Positions 55,988 through 64,000 are shown, numbered from the stretch's first letter. The stretch: 64,000 bases of DNA from Desulfovibrionaceae bacterium (GCA_029011315.1 JAQXLA010000008.1:23427-87426); one strand, 5' to 3'. The notes: generated by a model not told the origin, from the letters alone. Translations and numbers: made by a program.

Positions 55988-56162
55988 AACGGAAAAGCCT
56001 CCTTACAGCGTCCGCAGAATAGCGGAAGCCGGATGTTTTTGCGGAAATTGTACAGATGAATGCGCTTAAAAAGCAAGCGGGTTTTGCATCTGCGAGACAA
56101 CAGTGTTTTTTTAATCATTTTCTTAAGATAAAAAAATAAAAATGATTTTTTAAAGAAAATAC

Positions 56163-56191
56163 TTGCCAAAGCATTTTTTTCAGAGTATCAA
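56163..56191 (+). promoter_or_regulatory. Promoter of tRNA-Leu
   Basis: TTGCCA (56163-56168) and TATCAA (56186-56191) with a 17-nt spacer, ending 8 nt ahead of the tRNA. Confidence 0.55.
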
Positions 56192-56199
56192 AAAAACGT

Positions 56200-56286
56200 G
56201 CCGAAGTGGTGGAATTGGTAGACACGCTAGGTTCAGGGTCTAGTGGAGGTTCCTCCATGAGAGTTCGAGTCTCTCCTTCGGCACCA
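56200..56286 (+). tRNA. tRNA-Leu(CAG)
   Basis: 87 nt with encoded CCA. Acceptor GCCGAAG/CTTCGGC, anticodon loop TTCAGGG (anticodon CAG), a long class II variable arm (TGGAGGTTCCTCCA) and a TTCGAGT T-loop. Confidence 0.95.
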
Positions 56287-56301
56287 ACCAAGAATTCAAT
56301 C

Positions 56302-56344
56302 AAGTCCCGCAAGGTGTAAAAAGCCTTTCGGGACTTTGTTTTTA
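56302..56344 (+). terminator. Terminator of tRNA-Leu
   Basis: AAGTCCCG pairs with CGGGACTT, extended by AAGG/CCTT after one mismatch; TTGTTTTT follows. Confidence 0.75.
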
Positions 56345-56455
56345 TAAAATGTTCTGTTTGATACGGTAACAGATTGCTGGGGCATTGCGGCAGATTGGTG
56401 GCAATGCCCTGTTTTTTTATCCTGAATTCAGATTGAGATTCCTCAAAAAACGAAA

Positions 56456-56498
56456 TTTTACATAAACTTAACAAAACCTTGCCCGAAGATTTTATATG
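56456..56498 (+). promoter_or_regulatory. Pho-box-like tandem repeat and promoter of the pst operon
   Basis: TTTACA (56457-56462) and TTAACA (56468-56473) are tandem hexamers with 11-nt periodicity, as in PhoB/PhoP-binding sites. The second hexamer lies exactly 17 nt ahead of TTTATA (56491-56496), so it also fits as the -35 element. This is about 110 nt upstream of pstS. Confidence 0.6.
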
Positions 56499-56581
56499 GG
56501 TGTCTTATATCATGCTCATATCCTGAAGGGATGTAATAAACATCGGTTGCAACCAAACATGAAAGAAAGAAGGAATTTGTT

Positions 56582-57439
56582 ATGAGAAGATTTGGAAAAT
56601 ACATGCTGGCTTCCCTGTTTTTAGGGATTATGGCACTGAGCGGCGGGTTCGCAAAGGCTGCTGATGTCACCGTGCTTTCCCGCGAAGACGGTTCGGGGAC
56701 ACGTGGTGCTTTCATTGAACTGTTCAAGATAGAAAAAAAGGTCGACGGCAGGAAAATTGACCTGACTACGGACAGAGCGGAAATTACCAATTCAACCTCT
56801 GTCATGATCGCTTCTGTGGCGGGAAACAGGAACGCTATTGGCTATATTTCCCTCGGTTCGCTGAACAATTCCGTCAAGGCACTGGCTATTGACGGGACGA
56901 AACCTGAGGCGAAGTCCATCAAGAACGGCGGCTACAAGATTTCCCGGCCATTTAACCTCGTGCTTAGCTCCAAAGCCGGAAACGCGGCACAGGATTTTCT
57001 TGGTTTCATTTTGAGTCGGGAAGGCCAGGCCGTTGTGGAAAAGGCCGGTTATATTGGCGTCGGCCAGCCTCAGCCCTATGCCGGTTTCAAGCCTGCGGGC
57101 AAGATTGTAGTGGCCGGATCCTCGTCAGTGACGCCTTCCATGGAAAAGCTGAAGGAAGCCTATCTCAAGATAAATCCCAATGCCACCATCGAAATCCAGC
57201 TGAGCGACTCTACTACCGGCATGAACGCTGCGCGTGACGGCATCTGCGACATCGGTATGGCCTCCCGTGGACTTAAGGAAAGCGAACTCAAGGCAGGTCT
57301 TAAGCCTGTGGTCATGGCCATGGACGGCATCGCGGTTATCGTGAACAGATCCAACCCGGTTAACGGACTGACCAGCGAACAGATCAGGGATGTATTTACC
57401 GGAGTTGTGACCGATTGGTCTGCCCTGAACGTAAAGTAA
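56582..57439 (+). CDS. pstS: Phosphate-binding protein PstS, circularly permuted
   Basis: 285 residues with a Sec signal peptide cleaved after about A26. Mature residues about 29-160 match what is normally the C-terminal half of PstS: VLSREDGSGTRGAF, NAIGYISLGSLN, YKISRPFNLVLSS, FILSREGQAVVEKAGYI. Residues about 174-285 match the normal N-terminal half: VVAGSSSVTPSMEKLKEAY, IQLSDSTTGMNAARDG, DIGMASRGLKESEL, MAMDGIAVIVNRSNPV, IRDVFTGVVTDW. The order is thus swapped at the loop before GSGTR, while both phosphate-binding loops are kept. The gene heads the pstSCAB-phoU operon, so it should be the functional periplasmic binding protein. Confidence 0.88.
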   Translation: MRRFGKYMLASLFLGIMALSGGFAKAADVTVLSREDGSGTRGAFIELFKIEKKVDGRKIDLTTDRAEITNSTSVMIASVAGNRNAIGYISLGSLNNSVKALAIDGTKPEAKSIKNGGYKISRPFNLVLSSKAGNAAQDFLGFILSREGQAVVEKAGYIGVGQPQPYAGFKPAGKIVVAGSSSVTPSMEKLKEAYLKINPNATIEIQLSDSTTGMNAARDGICDIGMASRGLKESELKAGLKPVVMAMDGIAVIVNRSNPVNGLTSEQIRDVFTGVVTDWSALNVK

Positions 57440-57512
57440 AAGCATTCTGTACCTGATATCAGGAAACGGCGAGGTCTCTTGACCCGCCGTTTAATGTCCC
57501 AGAGGATTTTTG

Positions 57513-58373
57513 ATGAAAAATATGTCGGAATCGGTGATGCACGTGGTGTTCATGCTGTCGGCATGCGCATCTATCGCCGCAGTGGCTCTTATCTGTATTT
57601 TCATGTTCGCCGGAGGGGCTCCAGCGTTATTCAAGATAGGTCTGCCCGACTTTCTGTTTGGCCTGCGCTGGAAGCCTCTTAGCGAATTGTTCGGCATTTT
57701 TCCCATGATTGTGGGCAGCTTTTGCGTTACGGCCGGAGCCCTGATCCTGGGCGTACCACTGGGAGTGCTTACCGCCGTCTTCCTTGTATATTTTTGCCCT
57801 CGTATGCTGCATCCGCTTCTCAAGCAAATGGTAGATCTCATGGCCGGAATTCCTTCTATTGTCTACGGATTTTTCGGTCTTGTCGTACTGGTTCCTCTCA
57901 TGCAGCATTTTGGGGGAAGCGGCAAAGGCATCCTGACTGCTTCGATCATTCTTGCGATTATGATTATCCCTACCATAGCCGGAGTAGCTGAAGCTGCCCT
58001 GCGGGCGGCACCAGACACATGGTATGAAGCTTCACTGGCATTGGGCGCGAGCCATGAGCGCAGTGTGTTTTTCGTCATGATGCCCGGAGCGGCCTCGGGT
58101 ATACTGGCGGGAATCATTCTGGGCATGGGGCGTGCGCTGGGAGAAACCATGGCGGTGATTATGGTGGCCGGCAATCAGGCCGTGCTTCCCTCAGGCCTCA
58201 TGAGCGGCGTGCGCACGCTGACTACCAATATTGTACTGGAAATGGGCTATGCAGCTGATCTGCACCGCGAGGCACTTATTGCCACGGCCGTAGTGCTGTT
58301 CGTTTTCATTTTGATACTCAATCTCGTCTTTTACGTAGTGAAGCGAGGCCTGTTGCGGAAACTGGGCGCGTGA
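57513..58373 (+). CDS. pstC: Phosphate ABC transporter permease PstC
   Basis: 286 residues from the ATG at 57513 with AGAGGA upstream. Six membrane helices and the permease EAA-like loop (EASLALGASHERSVFFVMMPGAASGILAG) that contacts Pst[19 protein letters not shown] is the typical PstC/PstA helix. It works with PstA as the inner-membrane channel. Confidence 0.96.
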   Translation: MKNMSESVMHVVFMLSACASIAAVALICIFMFAGGAPALFKIGLPDFLFGLRWKPLSELFGIFPMIVGSFCVTAGALILGVPLGVLTAVFLVYFCPRMLHPLLKQMVDLMAGIPSIVYGFFGLVVLVPLMQHFGGSGKGILTASIILAIMIIPTIAGVAEAALRAAPDTWYEASLALGASHERSVFFVMMPGAASGILAGIILGMGRALGETMAVIMVAGNQAVLPSGLMSGVRTLTTNIVLEMGYAADLHREALIATAVVLFVFILILNLVFYVVKRGLLRKLGA

Positions 58374-58384
58374 AGGGACGGCAT

Positions 58385-59272
58385 ATGACTCAGACACAAC
58401 GATGTAACGCAAATACCGCGCAAGACCAGGCTTTTCCGAGTCATGGCGGGTTCGATCCAGTTTCCGCCGGGCTGAAGGCACTGGTGTGGACGGCTGCCCT
58501 GATTGTAACAGGAGTATTCGTCTGGCTGGTGGGATATGTCGTGATCAGAGGACTTCCCTGGCTTTCTCCCCGTCTGTTTGAATGGGAATATTCCACGGCA
58601 AATGTATCTATGCTGCCCGCTATTGCCATCACGGTGATCATGATCGTGCTGGCGCTGCTGTTTGCCGCGCCTGTGGGCATGGGAGCCGCGATTTATCTTG
58701 TTGAATACGCGCGTCGTGGAAACCGTTTTGTTTCTCTGGTGCGGCTGACTACGGAAAGTCTGGCGGGGATTCCCTCTATTGTGTACGGCTTGTTCGGGTT
58801 TCTCCTCTTCGTCGTAGCGTGTGGCATGGGCTTTTCCATTCTCGGAGGGGCGCTGACTCTGGCCATCATGGTGTTGCCGTTGATCATGCGCACTACGGAA
58901 GAAGCTCTTAAATCCGTACCTGACAATTGGCGTGAAGGAAGTTTCGCGCTGGGAGCCGGACGTCTGCGCACTATTTTTCAGGTCGTACTGCCAGCTGCCG
59001 TACCAGGAATCCTTTCAGGCGTCATTCTTTCCATCGGACGTATCGTTGGGGAAAGCGCGGCACTGCTGTACACATCCGGAACCGTGGCTGCCATGCCGGA
59101 GAGCCTGTTTTCTTCGGGGCGTACATTGTCAGTGCACATGTACGCACTGCTTTCCGAAGGTCTGTACGTCAATGAGGCGCATGCCACGGCATTGGTATTG
59201 CTGATTGTGGTGCTGTTCATCAACTTTATATCGAGCGCCGTCGCCGCGCTACTCGTTCGGGAACATTCATGA
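58385..59272 (+). CDS. pstA: Phosphate ABC transporter permease PstA
   Basis: 295 residues from the ATG at 58385 (AAGGGA upstream); a GTG at 58370 overlapping pstC is an alternative. It has six membrane helices with [20 protein letters not shown] and the EAA loop [29 protein letters not shown]. It overlaps pstB by 4 nt. Confidence 0.96.
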   Translation: MTQTQRCNANTAQDQAFPSHGGFDPVSAGLKALVWTAALIVTGVFVWLVGYVVIRGLPWLSPRLFEWEYSTANVSMLPAIAITVIMIVLALLFAAPVGMGAAIYLVEYARRGNRFVSLVRLTTESLAGIPSIVYGLFGFLLFVVACGMGFSILGGALTLAIMVLPLIMRTTEEALKSVPDNWREGSFALGAGRLRTIFQVVLPAAVPGILSGVILSIGRIVGESAALLYTSGTVAAMPESLFSSGRTLSVHMYALLSEGLYVNEAHATALVLLIVVLFINFISSAVAALLVREHS

Positions 59273-60015
59273 ATACGTTCGAAATACGGAATCTGAATCT
59301 GTGGTACGGGCAATTTAAGGCACTCAAAAATATTTCGCTGGATATACCATCCGGCGCGGTGACTGCGTTCATCGGTCCTTCCGGATGCGGCAAGTCCACC
59401 CTGCTCAAATGTTTGAACCGCATGAATGATCTGGTGGAGGAATGTCGCATTGAGGGCAGCATCCTGCTGGACGGGGAAGAGCTGCGGAATATGGATTCCA
59501 CCATTCTGCGTCGCCGTGTCGGCATGGTATTCCAGAAGCCAAATCCGTTTCCAATGAGCATTTATGACAACGTGGCTTACGGACCGCGTACTCACGGCGT
59601 AAAATCTCGCGACAGGCTGGATGAACTTGTTGAAGAATCGCTGAAAGGTGCGGCATTGTGGGATGAGGTCAGGGACAGACTGAAAAAGAGTGCGCTGGGG
59701 CTTTCTGGCGGGCAGCAGCAGCGTTTGTGCATTGCGCGTGCTCTGGCTGTCGGGCCGGAAGTGCTGCTCATGGATGAACCTACCAGCGCGCTTGACCCCA
59801 TTTCCACCTCGCATATTGAAGATCTGGTGGGAGAGCTGAAGAGCCGCTATACCATCGTGATCGTTACGCACAACATGCAGCAGGCAGTGCGCATTTCTGA
59901 CACAACGGCGTTTTTCCTGCTGGGCGAGGTCGTAGAGGCCGCTTCCACTGAAAAAATGTTTTCCATGCCTCGAGACAAACGCACTGAAGACTATATCACC
60001 GGGAGGTTTGGCTAG
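59269..60015 (+). CDS. pstB: Phosphate ABC transporter ATPase PstB
   Basis: 248 residues. Walker [20 protein letters not shown] near residue 32, signature [16 protein letters not shown] near 144, Walker [16 protein letters not shown] near 164, and the switch His in [10 protein letters not shown]. It energises phosphate uptake. Confidence 0.98.
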   Translation: MNTFEIRNLNLWYGQFKALKNISLDIPSGAVTAFIGPSGCGKSTLLKCLNRMNDLVEECRIEGSILLDGEELRNMDSTILRRRVGMVFQKPNPFPMSIYDNVAYGPRTHGVKSRDRLDELVEESLKGAALWDEVRDRLKKSALGLSGGQQQRLCIARALAVGPEVLLMDEPTSALDPISTSHIEDLVGELKSRYTIVIVTHNMQQAVRISDTTAFFLLGEVVEAASTEKMFSMPRDKRTEDYITGRFG

Positions 60016-60681
60016 ATGCGCCGTCATTTTGAGAAACAACTTGAAGAACTGAATACGGAACTTATCGCCATGGGTGCGCTGTGCAAACAATCCATTGCTC
60101 TGGCGACGCGTATACTTCTTAAAGATGAAAGAGGACTGAAACAGGAAGTTGAGTCCATGGAGGAAAGCATTGATCGCAAGGAACGGGAGATTGAAACACT
60201 CTGTCTGAGACTGCTTCTTCAGCAGCAGCCGGTGGCTGGGGATTTGCGTATCATTTCTGCCGCACTCAAGATGATTTCCGACATGGAACGCATCGGAGAT
60301 CAATCCCGTGATATTGCGGAAATTTCCGTTGAAATGAACGAATGCCTCTCCGGATGTGAAGGATCCACGCTTCCTCATATCGGCGATATGGCGACGGCCA
60401 CATCAGACATGGTAACGCGCAGCATTGACTCCTTTGTCCGCCGGGATCTGGCCTTGGCGCGTGCGGTCATGGCAGAGGATTCGGTGGTGGATGAATTATT
60501 TGAAAAAATCAAGCAGGAACTTTCCTCCTTAATCAGAGCCGGATCCGGACAGGGGGAATTCTGTATTGATCTACTCATGATCGCAAAATATCTTGAACGT
60601 ATCGGAGATCATGCCGTAAATATCGCGGAGTGGGTGGAATTTTCTCTCACAGGGCGGCACGCTGTTGAAGAACAGCGTTGA
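60016..60681 (+). CDS. phoU: Phosphate signalling protein PhoU
   Basis: 221 residues forming two three-helix PhoU repeats, each with the E(R)IGDxxxxI metal-site motif: MERIGDQSRDIAEIS near residue 92 and LERIGDHAVNIAEW near 194. PhoU links the Pst transporter to PhoR and restrains Pho activation. It begins directly after the pstB stop. No phoB or phoR gene is in the window. Confidence 0.97.
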   Translation: MRRHFEKQLEELNTELIAMGALCKQSIALATRILLKDERGLKQEVESMEESIDRKEREIETLCLRLLLQQQPVAGDLRIISAALKMISDMERIGDQSRDIAEISVEMNECLSGCEGSTLPHIGDMATATSDMVTRSIDSFVRRDLALARAVMAEDSVVDELFEKIKQELSSLIRAGSGQGEFCIDLLMIAKYLERIGDHAVNIAEWVEFSLTGRHAVEEQR

Positions 60682-60702
60682 TTGACGTGCCTCTATTTAA
60701 GT

Positions 60703-60744
60703 AAGGAAGTCTCAATCTTATTTTTTGAGGCTTCCTTGTTTTTT
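60703..60744 (+). terminator. Terminator of the pst operon
   Basis: AAGGAAG-CTCAA pairs with TTGAG-CTTCCTT (60703-60715 with 60725-60737), with one G-T pair; GTTTTTT follows. Confidence 0.85.
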
Positions 60745-60788
60745 CGTGAAGTTCAGCTGTAGTTTTTTCCATAAGTATCTTTTCAAAT

Positions 60789-60830
60789 AAAAAATCCGGT
60801 TTTTCTCATATACCTTGGAGAAAAACCGGA
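60789..60830 (-). terminator. Terminator of the small hypothetical gene
   Basis: A perfect 13-bp stem (60795-60807 with 60818-60830) with a 10-nt loop. On the minus strand it is followed by a T-rich run. Confidence 0.88.
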
Positions 60831-60860
60831 AAGTTGAAGTCTTGCTGAGAATTTCAGAAA

Positions 60861-61148
60861 TTAGGCCTGGGAAGCTTCCTTTTTTGCCGTTTCTTCCTTC
60901 ATAGCCTCAATCCCTGCGGGTGAGAGCTGGTCCGTAATACTGTACAGCACTTTGCCAGTCATGGATACGATAGTCCGGTGATCTTCCGTGATGATGCAGC
61001 GCAGCTTGGCGTCTTCCGGATCCATTTCATCGGCAAAGGCATCCAGGGTGTTGGGACCGAGATAATAATCCGTCCAGAGGTAATTGTTCGCCGCGTCTTC
61101 AAAGCTCAGCAGTTGGAGAGCGTTTTTCAGTGGCATGCTCGAGAGCAT
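60861..61148 (-). CDS. Small hypothetical protein
   Basis: 95 residues, acidic, with no signal peptide or membrane segment and an Ala/Lys/Glu-rich C-terminal helix. A central YYLGPNTLDAFADEMDPEDAK segment and a beta-like stretch CIITEDHRTIVSMTGKVLYSI are visible. No family recognised. AAGGAG lies 11 nt before the ATG; the internal ATG at 61136 is an alternative. It has its own terminator, so it is a single-gene unit. Confidence 0.7.
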   Translation of the reverse strand: MLSSMPLKNALQLLSFEDAANNYLWTDYYLGPNTLDAFADEMDPEDAKLRCIITEDHRTIVSMTGKVLYSITDQLSPAGIEAMKEETAKKEASQA

Positions 61149-61355
61149 AAGGCGGTCGTCTCCTTGAATTTCTGATGATTTTTTCCATTTAAGGAGCAGA
61201 GATCATCTTTTTTGGTTATTTGTATCCTGAAGAGTGAAATAAGACAAGTCGATGTTTAAAGAAAACCCCTGTTTCTGCGCAAAATATGCCGTCTCTCCCG
61301 GAGGCATTCCCAATTCCTTGACAGTAGGATGAAATAGTGCAAGTATATTTAATAT

Positions 61356-61365
61356 TATACGTATA
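61356..61365. promoter_or_regulatory. Short palindrome TATACGTATA in AT-rich upstream region
   Basis: A perfect 10-bp palindrome inside a longer imperfect inverted repeat (AATATT on both sides). It is 44 nt upstream of the pyruvyl-transferase-like gene. Function unknown. Confidence 0.3.
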
Positions 61366-61399
61366 CAATATTGTAAAGATAACCTATGTTTTTATTTGA

Positions 61400-62644
61400 T
61401 TGTTTTCCAATATTTCATGGAGTGCAGCTTATGGAAGCATCCCGTCAGACCATGCAACAAAGCATCCCGTCAGACTGTTCTGGTGGAATAGTCATCCGAA
61501 TTTTGGGGACTGCCTTTCTCCCTGGCTGATAGAGAGGCTTTCCGGGCGTCCGGTTCTGTTTGATAAGGGAAACAAAAAACAGAATCTGCTCGCTATCGGG
61601 TCAATTATCAGCCGAACAACCCCAAACAGCACGGTGTGGGGCAGCGGATCGTTCGGCACGGAATTTCAGGAAGATGTCAGTGCTCAGAAGACTTTTAGCA
61701 AAGAGGCTCTGTATACTGCCGTTCGCGGCCCTCTGACGAGAAATTTGCTGCAGGTGCACAATGTCGCCTGTCCTCCTGTGTATGGAGATCCCGGGCTTCT
61801 GGTTCCTTTTTTCTATCGTCCGGATATCAAAAAGACCCATGAGGTCGGATGGCTCATCCGCTGGTCGGAATCTGACAATGTCAACTTTGAAGTCGGCCCG
61901 GGGATCAAAAAAATCTATCTCAAAACGGACAGCATTGAAGAAACGCTGAACGAGATTCTGTCCTGCAAGCGCATCGCGTCTTCTTCTTTGCACGGCATCA
62001 TTCTGGCTGATGCGTATGGCATTCCCAGCGCATGGCTGCATTCCGGAAAATCTCTGGGATTGGGATTCAAGTATTATGACTATATGCTTGCCGTCAATAA
62101 GGTGCAGAATCTTCAAAACCTGTGGCGTCAGAAATATGAAAAGAAAGGCATTCTGACCGTAACGGATATGCTGAGGGATCTGGTTTTTGATGAGCGCCGG
62201 ATAGAGTTTAATCCTGTTCCGCTGCTGATTGCCTGTCCTGTGGGAGATCCGAAAATTATTGAATCCCTGATTGCCCGGTATTATGAGGAATTGCCGCTGA
62301 CAAACGAACAGGCTGAAGACAGACGCTGTTTCCTGGTCAAAGGAAATGTCAAGGCTCGAAGAGATGCGCTGATCGATTCTACCGGCGTCTCCCGTATTGC
62401 GTCTGTCCAGTATGAATATCAGAAGCTGTGCAGCCTTTTTGAATCAGAGATTGATACGCCCAGGAAGAAACAGCAGTATCTGCGCTACGCGGCCTGCATC
62501 GTCGAGGGACAGATCAATTTCTGGGTGAAACAGGGGCTTCCGTTTATTTTTGACACATTCTTATCCAATAAGTATCTGCAGGGCGGATGGATGAAAAAAT
62601 TCCGTTCAGCCGGATACAACCTTTCGAAACTGACGGACGAATAA
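61400..62644 (+). CDS. Polysaccharide pyruvyl transferase-like protein
   Basis: Up to 414 residues from a TTG at 61400. The recognisable part starts at VRLFWWNSHPNFGDCLSPWL (NFGD motif of the ExoV/CsaB family), then AVRGPLTRNLL, YGDPGLLVPFF and the sugar-binding ASSSLHGIILADAYGIP near residue 205. The C-terminal 150 residues are unassigned. Members add ketal pyruvate to surface polysaccharides. The start is problematic: the only in-frame start is a TTG without a Shine-Dalgarno site, and a better ATG at 61417 is out of frame because of a 25-bp-period repeat. Confidence 0.75.
   Translation: MFSNISWSAAYGSIPSDHATKHPVRLFWWNSHPNFGDCLSPWLIERLSGRPVLFDKGNKKQNLLAIGSIISRTTPNSTVWGSGSFGTEFQEDVSAQKTFSKEALYTAVRGPLTRNLLQVHNVACPPVYGDPGLLVPFFYRPDIKKTHEVGWLIRWSESDNVNFEVGPGIKKIYLKTDSIEETLNEILSCKRIASSSLHGIILADAYGIPSAWLHSGKSLGLGFKYYDYMLAVNKVQNLQNLWRQKYEKKGILTVTDMLRDLVFDERRIEFNPVPLLIACPVGDPKIIESLIARYYEELPLTNEQAEDRRCFLVKGNVKARRDALIDSTGVSRIASVQYEYQKLCSLFESEIDTPRKKQQYLRYAACIVEGQINFWVKQGLPFIFDTFLSNKYLQGGWMKKFRSAGYNLSKLTDE
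61436..61475. repeat. 15-bp direct repeat with 25-bp period in the 5' end of the pyruvyl-transferase-like gene
   Basis: AGCATCCCGTCAGAC occurs at 61436-61450 and 61461-61475, separated by CATGCAACAA. Losing one 25-bp unit would put the ATG at 61417 in frame with the conserved coding region. Confidence 0.85.
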
Positions 62645-62678
62645 GCAGATGCTCTGCAGCAGAGGGAGTTTTTGTCGC

Positions 62679-63755
62679 ATGAACGATTTTCAGAACAGCG
62701 TGCTGAATTGCCTGGCTTCTTTGTCTCCAAAGACTCTGTTGGAGGCCAGGGATACGATGCGTTCTCCGGATCGGTCCTGGATGCAGGTTGAAAAGCGAAC
62801 GCTGAATCTTATGGATATCGACAGTGAAATGCTGAAGACAGACGCTCGCTTTCGGATTCTCTTGAACGAAGTCGGGTATGAGACGCTGTTTTTTCCTCAT
62901 CCCGGGAAAAAACTGTATGTCAGCTTTTCCAGCGGCCGTGAGCTTTCTGCATCATATCCGAAGTTTGTGCGCTGGAAATACCGTCCGTTTTTCGACGGAA
63001 GCATGCTGTTTATCGATGACCCGTTGATGGAGCTGTATAATGATCGCACCAAGGTCATGTGGTATTATGGCACGAAAGAGCATCCATATACGCAGGATCT
63101 TGCGGAAATTATTCTGAATTTTGCAAAAATGCTCGGCGTCCATCCTGAGAATATCTGCTGCTTTGGAAGTTCTTGCGGCGGGACAGTAGCGATTGAGCTT
63201 GGCAATCTGATTGATGGCATTTCCGTCATTGCCATCAATCCGCAGTACCGTATCGGAGAATGGCTTCCTGAAGTTACGGATTTCTTTGCCTCTCTCGGCA
63301 TCGATCTGAAAGGGGAGGATCCATTTGGAAGACATCATCTGTCTCTGAAGCAGAAAAATACTGTTTATTTTCTGGTTGAAAACTTCTGTTCCCCCCGGGA
63401 TCGGAAACAGTTCCTGCCTTTTTTCAAGGAGAATAACTTTCCTGTTCGGCTGGGCCTTAACCGAATGAATAATGTGCTGACGTGGATCCACGGTACGGTT
63501 TTCCGGCCGAATCCGCATCATGTCATGCCCGATCAGATTGGTTTTCTGCTGATACTGTACCTTCTTGAAGAATACAGAAAAGGGCATGATATAGAGGACT
63601 TTTCCGGGATGATGCTGCTTTTTTCCGAGCTGATGCAGCAGCGGATGGATTTCACTTTGAAAGAGGCTGTCTGGAAAAGAAAGCTTGCGGCTCTTGAAAA
63701 GCGTATGGAAGAAAAAGAAGAATCGGGTATTTTTTCTATTTTTTCCAAAAAGTGA
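62679..63755 (+). CDS. Alpha/beta-hydrolase-like protein in a surface-polysaccharide context
   Basis: 358 residues from the ATG at 62679 (AGAGGGAG upstream); an ATG at 62649 is also in frame. The stretch ICCFGSSCGGTVAIELGNL near residue 165 is a GxSxG nucleophile elbow (GSSCG), and GTVFRPNPHHVMPD near 285 could supply the catalytic His. The fold is inferred; no exact family is recognised. The start lies 35 nt after the pyruvyl-transferase-like gene on the same strand, so the two are probably cotranscribed. A role in modifying a surface glycan is plausible but unproven. Confidence 0.6.
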   Translation: MNDFQNSVLNCLASLSPKTLLEARDTMRSPDRSWMQVEKRTLNLMDIDSEMLKTDARFRILLNEVGYETLFFPHPGKKLYVSFSSGRELSASYPKFVRWKYRPFFDGSMLFIDDPLMELYNDRTKVMWYYGTKEHPYTQDLAEIILNFAKMLGVHPENICCFGSSCGGTVAIELGNLIDGISVIAINPQYRIGEWLPEVTDFFASLGIDLKGEDPFGRHHLSLKQKNTVYFLVENFCSPRDRKQFLPFFKENNFPVRLGLNRMNNVLTWIHGTVFRPNPHHVMPDQIGFLLILYLLEEYRKGHDIEDFSGMMLLFSELMQQRMDFTLKEAVWKRKLAALEKRMEEKEESGIFSIFSKK

Positions 63756-63765
63756 CATTTGATTC

Positions 63766-63803
63766 AAAAAAAGAGTCCCTGATATCAGGGACTCTTTTTT
63801 TTT
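63766..63803. terminator. Bidirectional terminator at a convergent junction
   Basis: AAAGAGTCCCTGA pairs with its complement around GATATC, with A-run before and T-run after, so it works on both strands. It separates the hydrolase-like gene from the minus-strand gene at the window end. Confidence 0.92.
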
Positions 63804-63813
63804 GCGTTCTTAT

Positions 63814-64000
63814 CTATGCTTTGCGCTGTTTTTCACGAAGCTTTCTGATGCGGGGGCTTTGCCATTTTTTGGCAAGGAAGCGGAACCATGGATAGTTTGA
63901 ATGGTTGTTGATCTCGCCTATGCGAATTTTACCGACAATTCGGGTGAGATCCTTGAGAAAGAGCGATGTGCTGAGTCCGGAAAGGCCGGAGACACGGGAG
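63814..64000 (-). CDS. C-terminal end of an unidentified protein (cut by window edge)
   Basis: The last 62 residues of a minus-strand gene that continues beyond 64000. It ends IRKLREKQRKA, with a basic tail and WFRFLAKKWQSPR just before. Too short to assign; a glycosyltransferase or other polysaccharide gene would fit the neighbourhood. Confidence 0.7.
   Translation of the reverse strand, partial: SRVSGLSGLSTSLFLKDLTRIVGKIRIGEINNHSNYPWFRFLAKKWQSPRIRKLREKQRKA

Noticed and set aside
58978..60378. 466-codon minus-strand open frame opposite pstA, pstB and phoU
   Set aside because: It is the reverse shadow of three well-conserved genes and its product shows no domain.

Overview
The window looks like chromosomal DNA of a sulfate- or sulfite-reducing member of the Desulfovibrionaceae, probably a host-associated one of moderate GC content. 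The evidence is the start of a qrc operon (hexaheme QrcA and molybdopterin-family QrcB of the periplasm-to-menaquinone Qrc complex), an F-type ATP synthase operon in the order b', b, delta, alpha, gamma, beta, epsilon without the a and c subunits, a homocitrate/isopropylmalate-synthase-like protein of the kind proposed as Re-citrate synthase in Desulfovibrio, and a Gram-negative envelope gene set (lpxB, RND pump, mreBCD, mltG). Species cannot be named from sequence reading alone.

Layout. 1-1548 (minus): qrcB (cut by the window edge) and qrcA. 1771-11961 (minus): nitronate monooxygenase, an AddB-like nuclease, an RNase D-like exonuclease, mnmE, then the classical jag-yidC-yidD-rnpA-rpmH block with a strong promoter before rpmH. 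11977-19335: lpxB with a nucleoside-recognition membrane protein, a dicarboxylate/amino-acid symporter, a DMT permease, a TerC protein, and a large HMGL-family enzyme carrying a C-terminal Cache-like domain. 19619-26100 (plus): a complete RND efflux system plus a small membrane protein. 26170-32211 (minus): ATP synthase. 32246-37658 (minus): the rod-shape operon mreB-mreC-mreD-mrdA-rodA. 37877-44366: radical SAM protein, membrane proteins, two FmdB-type zinc ribbons, purB-pyrE and an unrecognised membrane protein. 44420-45975: two nearly identical tRNA-Met loci flanking an AT-rich insert. 46208-54430: ilvD, mltG-ruvX, thiS, RNase E/G with queH, and an acyl-ACP thioesterase. 54431-56286: a phage-type S24 repressor in an operator-rich spacer, a cysteine-less YedF-like protein and tRNA-Leu(CAG). 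56582-60681: a pst operon (pstS, pstC, pstA, pstB, phoU). 60861-64000: a small unknown protein, then a polysaccharide pyruvyl-transferase-like gene and an alpha/beta-hydrolase-like gene, probably the edge of a surface-polysaccharide locus.

Most notable. (1) The insert between the tRNA-Met copies is a decayed type II restriction-modification system: a fragmentary MunI-like endonuclease that keeps the D/E-x-K catalytic residues, divergent from an MT-A70-type (DPPW) adenine methyltransferase broken by a frameshift and an in-frame stop. A 39-bp remnant of the neighbouring gene shows that the locus was duplicated before or during insertion. (2) The PstS homologue is circularly permuted: the half with the GSGTR motif comes first and the usual N-terminal GSS half comes last. 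A tandem Pho-box-like motif lies upstream. (3) The HMGL enzyme is fused to a sensor-like Cache domain. (4) The YedF-like protein has lost the cysteine of its TusA motif and the cysteines of its DsrE-like half. (5) A 25-bp-period repeat at the start of the pyruvyl-transferase-like gene displaces its reading frame from the best start codon.

Limits: all calls are from reading the sequence and from memory of protein families. No database search was run. Start codons were chosen by ribosome-binding site and operon overlap where possible.
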